Source: Nanobdellota archaeon
GTDB lineage: Archaea; Nanobdellota; Nanobdellia; Parvarchaeales; Parvarchaeaceae
Length of the DNA: 34,426 nt
Assembly (NCBI GenBank): GCA_021798355.1
Contig: JAJZMG010000049.1
Coordinates: 1 to 34,426, forward strand
Reading direction: 5' to 3'
The notes beneath the pieces were generated by a model, which searched no databases, was not told the origin of the DNA, and was given only the letters and a program-made list of their open reading frames with translations. The translations under genes and the position numbers were made by a program. Positions 31,362 to 34,426 of this stretch are shown one piece after another. Within the stretch, counting starts at the first letter, position 1; the number at the start of each line of letters is the position of its first letter.

Positions 31362-31378
31362 AGGTATTAATATTACCT
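31362..31378. promoter_or_regulatory. 17-bp dyad in the promoter of nitrilase-fold copy 2
   Basis: AGGTATTAATATTACCT is palindromic except for one pair around a single central base. It lies 17 bases before the ATG at 31395 and just after a TATA-like TTTATTTATAAG (about 31344-31355), so it covers the predicted transcription start: a repressor-type position. Its AGGT/ACCT ends recall the dyad at 9457-9474, but the spacing differs (9 against 10 bases between the AGGT and ACCT tetramers), so a link is doubtful. Confidence 0.4.
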
Positions 31379-31394
31379 GCTTTCTAATTACGAA

Positions 31395-32252
31395 ATGAAA
31401 ATGCGTTTGGGAGGCATAACAAATATAGATACTAGCGAATATGGCAACCCATATAGCGTGATTGACAGTATACAAAAAGCCAAGTATAATGACTTGGATA
31501 TACTTATAGGCCCAGAATGGAGTCTTACTTGCAGGCCTGGTTTGTATAACCGAAATGTAAAAACCAAAAAATCTGAAACCTGGGTAGAGTTGCTTTTTAA
31601 TGCTCCAGATTATATCAAATATGCGCCTAAAGACGCAAGAAACATACTTGAAGAAGGATTAGAGAATGATTTTAAAAAATTTACTAAAATCCCAGCCATA
31701 CCATATTCAAAAAGAGAATACGAAAATATGTTAAAGGATATTAAATATGCAAGCAAAGGTTCGGATATGCTTATCTTCCCAGGAACCGCGATGTTTTATG
31801 ATGAGAATAGAGTACTTTATAATGTAATGCCGGTAATAAGCAACGGGAAAATCGTTAAAAACATATATAAATTCCATGATGGATTGAGTTCAAGATTTAA
31901 TCTTGAAAATGCACTGAAGCTTTACCCTTATAATAAATGTAATAAAGAGGATTATTCCTTTTCTTATGGAAAAAACCCCATAATAAACTTTAATGGTATA
32001 AAAACATCCGTTGAGATCTGCGCTGATGCTGGCATGCTTAAAAGACAGGGTGTAAATGGTTTAGATCTACAGGTATTATCCTCGTGTGGAAATTCAGCTA
32101 CGGATAGGGTTATAAACAAACAAGGCTACCTAGCAGTTGTTGACGGATTAAGGAATGCAACTGTATATGTTTCAAGTATGCATATACCAAAATTAAAACC
32201 TGTGGAAAAATTCGGTGAATTGCACATATTCGATTTAGAATTCGGTGCATAA
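31395..32252 (+). CDS. Nitrilase-superfamily (carbon-nitrogen hydrolase) protein, divergent, copy 2
   Basis: 285 residues (Met3 may be the start). A paralogue of the gene at 19411: LDILIGPEWSL with candidate catalytic Glu41, LIFPGTAMFY, YNVMPVISNGKIVKNIYKFHDG with candidate Lys159, KTSVEICADAGML with candidate nucleophile Cys209, and GLDLQVLSSCG. An insertion of about 60 residues (50-118, with YIKYAPKDARNILEE) is absent from the shorter copy. The Glu-Lys-Cys pattern is retained in both copies, so both could be active hydrolases with different substrates. It has its own promoter and a 17-bp dyad. It sits between the cytochrome b/DUF981 pair and an MFS transporter; no operon partner tells its substrate. 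Confidence 0.75.
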   Translation: MKMRLGGITNIDTSEYGNPYSVIDSIQKAKYNDLDILIGPEWSLTCRPGLYNRNVKTKKSETWVELLFNAPDYIKYAPKDARNILEEGLENDFKKFTKIPAIPYSKREYENMLKDIKYASKGSDMLIFPGTAMFYDENRVLYNVMPVISNGKIVKNIYKFHDGLSSRFNLENALKLYPYNKCNKEDYSFSYGKNPIINFNGIKTSVEICADAGMLKRQGVNGLDLQVLSSCGNSATDRVINKQGYLAVVDGLRNATVYVSSMHIPKLKPVEKFGELHIFDLEFGA

Positions 32253-32293
32253 TCCAGTTCTTAACCTTTAAGTGAGCGCCTTTAGCCTCTACC

Positions 32294-32305
32294 AAGGCCT
32301 GCCTT
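32294..32305 (+). terminator. Short hairpin and T-rich tract after nitrilase-fold copy 2
   Basis: AAGG-CCTG-CCTT gives a 4-bp stem, followed by an AT- and T-rich stretch that includes six T at about 32331-32336. It sits between two converging genes (stops at 32252 and 32362) and could end either transcript. The hairpin is weak; the T tract is the better argument in an archaeon. Confidence 0.25.
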
Positions 32306-32361
32306 TTATATGATATTTAATTTTTTATATTATGCTTTATAGCTGTTTATCCTTCAATTTG

Positions 32362-33579
32362 TTAAATCTTTGTACCTTTACCACTTATAACTTTTTTAGA
32401 AGAAAGCACCTTAAAGTAGACAAATCCTCCTATAAATTGAAGAACTCCTCCTATAATGACAGGAAATGGGAGAGAAACATCCATTAAATAACCTGACAAA
32501 CCCGAACTTGTCTGAGATAGGCGGTTTGCCAATCCAATAAAACTTGATGCGGTGCCATAATCTTGTGAATTAACTCCTGTCATATTAACTGCACTCCTAG
32601 ACGGAGAGCCAAATCCTGCAATAAATGAACGAAAAGTAAAGAAAACGGAGGCTATTATAAATAATGGCGAAAAAGCAATAGCTAGAAGCATTACCCCCAG
32701 CAATGTTCTTGTATATGATGCAGTAACAAGAGTGGAGAACTTTGAGGAATAAGCGCGTTTAGAAGCTACAAAGGCTGCAAGTGCAGTTGCAGCATATGAG
32801 ACAGTATACATAATTCCAATAACTCCGCTGCCTGTATTGAAGCGCAGCTCAAACCATAAAGGGAGAAGAGGTAATGCTACTCCTAACCCAAACCCATTAA
32901 AAGAGTTTGCAATTATGACTTTAAGAGAATAGCGTATGCTTTCTTTTTTCATTATCCTAGTTGTCTTTTTTGGTCTTTTTACTTCGGAAACGAAAATTAA
33001 TGCTAACAATGAAATAAGAACCATGGCTGCAGATAAACCGAACAAGATTCTAAAACTATTTATAACCCCAACAGAATTCGCAAAAAAGCTCTTAAAATAT
33101 AACATTAAACTACCAAATATGGCAAACGCTGAACCAACATAAGTTGTCGCTGCTAATTTCTTGACTCTTTCCTTATTATCTTTCCAATTACTTACTATTA
33201 ATGCAGTAGATCCTGGCGAAAACGTTCCGCGCATTCCTCCTGCAACACCTGCTATTCCTCCTATTGTAGCTGCTATAACTATTACAAAAAAGTTTATAGA
33301 GCTTGCAAGCAGAATCAAAGCCACTAAAGGAAAGATTTCCCCGATTATAAGAGACTTTTTGTACCCTACTCTATCGCCGAGTGCCCCTAAAAGAACAGAT
33401 AAACCGGCATTAAACACCATTATGACAAAATAGATTATCCCTATGGAGATTATGTTATAATGTAATGCAAATAGATAAAGTGGCAAAGATAATGTAACAA
33501 ATATGAGGGCAACGCTTCTTGAAGCCCTCGATAATAAAAAGAATTTGAAAGTTCTTTCTTCTTTGCTACTGAAATCCAT
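32362..33579 (-). CDS. MFS transporter, 12 TM
   Basis: 405 residues with about 12 hydrophobic segments. The N-terminal FKFFLLSRASRSVALIFVTLSLPLYLF begins segment 1, and GALGDRVGYKKSLIIGE is motif A after segment 2. A stretch GGIAGVAGGMRGTFSPGSTALIVSNW and the C-terminal half RSFIAGFGSPSRSAVNMTGVNSQDYGTASSFIGLANRLSQTSSGL contain motifs seen in drug-efflux and metabolite-efflux carriers (DHA1-like). The substrate is unknown. It is divergent from the FMN reductase; a TATA-like AAAGATATATATCT on the minus strand (about 33602-33615) lies about 28 bases upstream of its start. Confidence 0.85.
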   Translation of the reverse strand: MDFSSKEERTFKFFLLSRASRSVALIFVTLSLPLYLFALHYNIISIGIIYFVIMVFNAGLSVLLGALGDRVGYKKSLIIGEIFPLVALILLASSINFFVIVIAATIGGIAGVAGGMRGTFSPGSTALIVSNWKDNKERVKKLAATTYVGSAFAIFGSLMLYFKSFFANSVGVINSFRILFGLSAAMVLISLLALIFVSEVKRPKKTTRIMKKESIRYSLKVIIANSFNGFGLGVALPLLPLWFELRFNTGSGVIGIMYTVSYAATALAAFVASKRAYSSKFSTLVTASYTRTLLGVMLLAIAFSPLFIIASVFFTFRSFIAGFGSPSRSAVNMTGVNSQDYGTASSFIGLANRLSQTSSGLSGYLMDVSLPFPVIIGGVLQFIGGFVYFKVLSSKKVISGKGTKI

Positions 33580-33662
33580 TCATTTATTATTTAATCTGAG
33601 ATATATATCTTTTTATTATTTCGATAGATCTAACTTACTATTAAATAGATAATTATATATGA

Positions 33663-33685
33663 ATATCGTACTTCCGATATTATAA
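33663..33685. promoter_or_regulatory. Dyad matching the PadR/SOD operator, upstream of FMN reductase
   Basis: ATATCGTA (33663-33670), CTTC, then CGATATTATAA (33675-33685). The core inverted repeat is AATATCG-TACTTC-CGATATT (7-bp arms, 33662-33681). The PadR/SOD site at 5578-5599 has the same ATATCGTA and CGATATTATAA blocks with a 3-base spacer. The dyad lies immediately upstream of the TATA-like element at 33691-33699, in the BRE region, where a bound regulator could block or assist TFB. The 33580-33710 intergenic space also contains the palindrome AGATATATATCT (about 33600-33611) belonging to the MFS promoter. Confidence 0.6.
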
Positions 33686-33690
33686 AAAGA

Positions 33691-33699
33691 TTTATATAT
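33691..33699 (+). promoter_or_regulatory. TATA-like box for FMN reductase
   Basis: TTTATATAT, preceded by the purine-rich AAAAAGA (BRE-like). A start about 26 bases on falls at 33720-33721, coinciding with the ATG at 33720 and predicting a leaderless transcript. Confidence 0.5.
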
Positions 33700-33719
33700 C
33701 TTTATTATGTATGTTAAGG

Positions 33720-34271
33720 ATGGAAAAAGTAAAAATAGCTGCATTTGCAGGGAGTCTTAGAAAAGACTCGTTTAACAAAGCAATAATAAACACCGCAAAA
33801 AAATACGCACCCGAAAACATCGAAATAGAAATTCTTGAGTTAGAGAACATACCGCTTTTCAATCAGGACATAGTTGATTTCCCGCAAAGCGTAAAAATAT
33901 TCAAAGATAAGATAAAGGGAGCGGATGCAGTACTAATAGCCACTCCTGAGTACAATAGGTCCATACCTGGCGTTTTAAAGAATGCTATAGATTGGGCATC
34001 TAGGCCTTACGGAGATAACTCGTTTGATGACAAAGCCGTTGCAACAATAGGAGCAAGCGGAGGCGCCATAATAGGAACGGCCGTGGCACAGTATCATTTA
34101 AGGCAAATATTTTCATTCCTTAACGCACATCCTTTGGAAAGACCACAGGTTTTTATAGGAGGGGCAGGCAATAAAGTAGAGAATGGCTTATTCGTAGATG
34201 ATGATACCGTTGAATTAATAAAAGACCTGGTAGAAAAACTTGCAGAATGGGCTTTAAGGCTAAAAAAATAG
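33720..34271 (+). CDS. NADPH-dependent FMN reductase (flavodoxin-fold, chromate/quinone reductase type)
   Basis: 183 residues from the ATG at 33720 (MEKVKIAAFAG). An upstream ATG at 33711 adds three residues and is less consistent with the promoter. GSLRKDSFN (11-19) is the FMN phosphate loop, PEYNRSIPGVLKNAIDW (76-92) is the family signature, and GASGGAIIGTAVAQYHLRQI is the second flavin loop. Such enzymes reduce FMN, quinones, azo dyes or chromate with NAD(P)H in the cytoplasm, and the two-electron quinone reduction avoids radical formation. The promoter carries the dyad shared with the PadR/SOD divergon, so it may be induced by the same stress. The gene is followed by 155 bases with no clear gene. 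Confidence 0.93.
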   Translation: MEKVKIAAFAGSLRKDSFNKAIINTAKKYAPENIEIEILELENIPLFNQDIVDFPQSVKIFKDKIKGADAVLIATPEYNRSIPGVLKNAIDWASRPYGDNSFDDKAVATIGASGGAIIGTAVAQYHLRQIFSFLNAHPLERPQVFIGGAGNKVENGLFVDDDTVELIKDLVEKLAEWALRLKK

Positions 34272-34426
34272 TTATTTGCCACAGATTTTAAATTTATTTA
34301 ATCTCACATGCAGTCAATCATTCTGAAATTATAACTGAAAAGACATCACAAAGAGAAAACAGTAAATGTGCGGTCAGTGGAGCTCACCCCTTCTTATTGG
34401 ATTAATACTTAGCTAAGACCACAGGA
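34272..34426. other. Terminal 155-base stretch without a recognised gene
   Basis: It contains an imperfect AT-rich dyad with arms AGATT (34283-34287) and AATCT (34300-34304), whose AT-rich centre may be a promoter for a gene beyond the window. Near the end, GCGGTCAGTGGAGCTCACCCC and, 25-30 bases on, TAAGACCAC could pair as GGTC/GACC with a GAGCTC core. This G+C-rich patch stands out from the AT-rich surroundings and could be the start of a structured RNA, but no tRNA, SRP or box C/D signature is present. Confidence 0.3.

Noticed and set aside
32253-32361. tRNA or small RNA in the gap between nitrilase-fold copy 2 and the MFS gene
   Set aside because: No T-loop (GGTTCRA) or paired acceptor ends; only a short hairpin and T-rich stretch.
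1-34426. CRISPR array or insertion sequence
   Set aside because: No regularly spaced direct repeats, no transposase or integrase genes and no element-like inverted ends were seen.

Overview
The window reads as a compact, AT-rich archaeal chromosome segment carrying ordinary housekeeping and stress genes, with no phage, transposon, CRISPR, rRNA or tRNA that I could find. Archaeal signs seen directly are: TATA-like boxes lying about 22-28 bases upstream of many start codons, so that many transcripts should be leaderless or nearly so; a few clear GGTG/GGAGG ribosome sites inside or at the head of operons; a DUF981-type membrane protein beside cytochrome b; an Lhr helicase paired with an archaeal SbcD/Mre11-related phosphoesterase; and very short intergenic spaces with overlapping stops. 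By inference the host is an acidophile-type euryarchaeote or DPANN lineage (Parvarchaeota/Micrarchaeota or Thermoplasmatales-like). I cannot fix the taxon from the sequence alone.

Layout. 1-1.8 kb: end of a dCTP deaminase gene, an unlisted 31-residue membrane microprotein, endonuclease III, and a divergent peroxiredoxin. 1.9-4.9 kb: two paralogous two-gene membrane cassettes flanking an S-adenosylmethionine decarboxylase, then two orphan genes. 4.9-8.1 kb: superoxide dismutase divergent from a PadR regulator plus a DrrAB-like ABC exporter. 8.1-13.2 kb: a HAD phosphatase, a small membrane protein, and a glycerol operon (glycerophosphodiesterase, glycerol kinase, MFS transporter). 13.2-19.4 kb: an orphan, a DEAD-box RNA helicase, a methyltransferase, Lhr and its phosphoesterase. 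19.4-22.6 kb: a nitrilase-fold protein, FAD-dependent glycerol-3-phosphate dehydrogenase, a CoxG-like SRPBCC protein, and an orphan. 22.7-26.9 kb: a 14-TM drug exporter and a one-chain UvrD helicase/RecB nuclease. 27-29.2 kb: isochorismatase-fold protein, YrhK-like protein, aldo/keto reductase and HxlR regulator. 29.2-34.4 kb: an unusual cytochrome b with DUF981 protein, a second copy of the nitrilase-fold protein, an MFS transporter, and an FMN reductase.

How genes may work together. GlpQ-like phosphodiesterase, GlpK and GlpA-like dehydrogenase would turn glycerophosphodiesters and glycerol into dihydroxyacetone phosphate, feeding electrons to a quinone pool that the cytochrome b could use. 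Peroxiredoxin, SOD, endonuclease III, FMN reductase, PadR/ABC and HxlR/AKR together suggest a strong oxidative and xenobiotic stress load.

The most unusual signals are: a nearly identical dyad (ATATCGTA, 3-4 bases, CGATATTATAA) in front of both the PadR/SOD divergon and the FMN reductase 28 kb away; two diverged copies of a nitrilase-superfamily protein with a distinctive motif set; two copies of an unknown membrane gene pair; and a cytochrome b whose Qo-side loop appears greatly enlarged.
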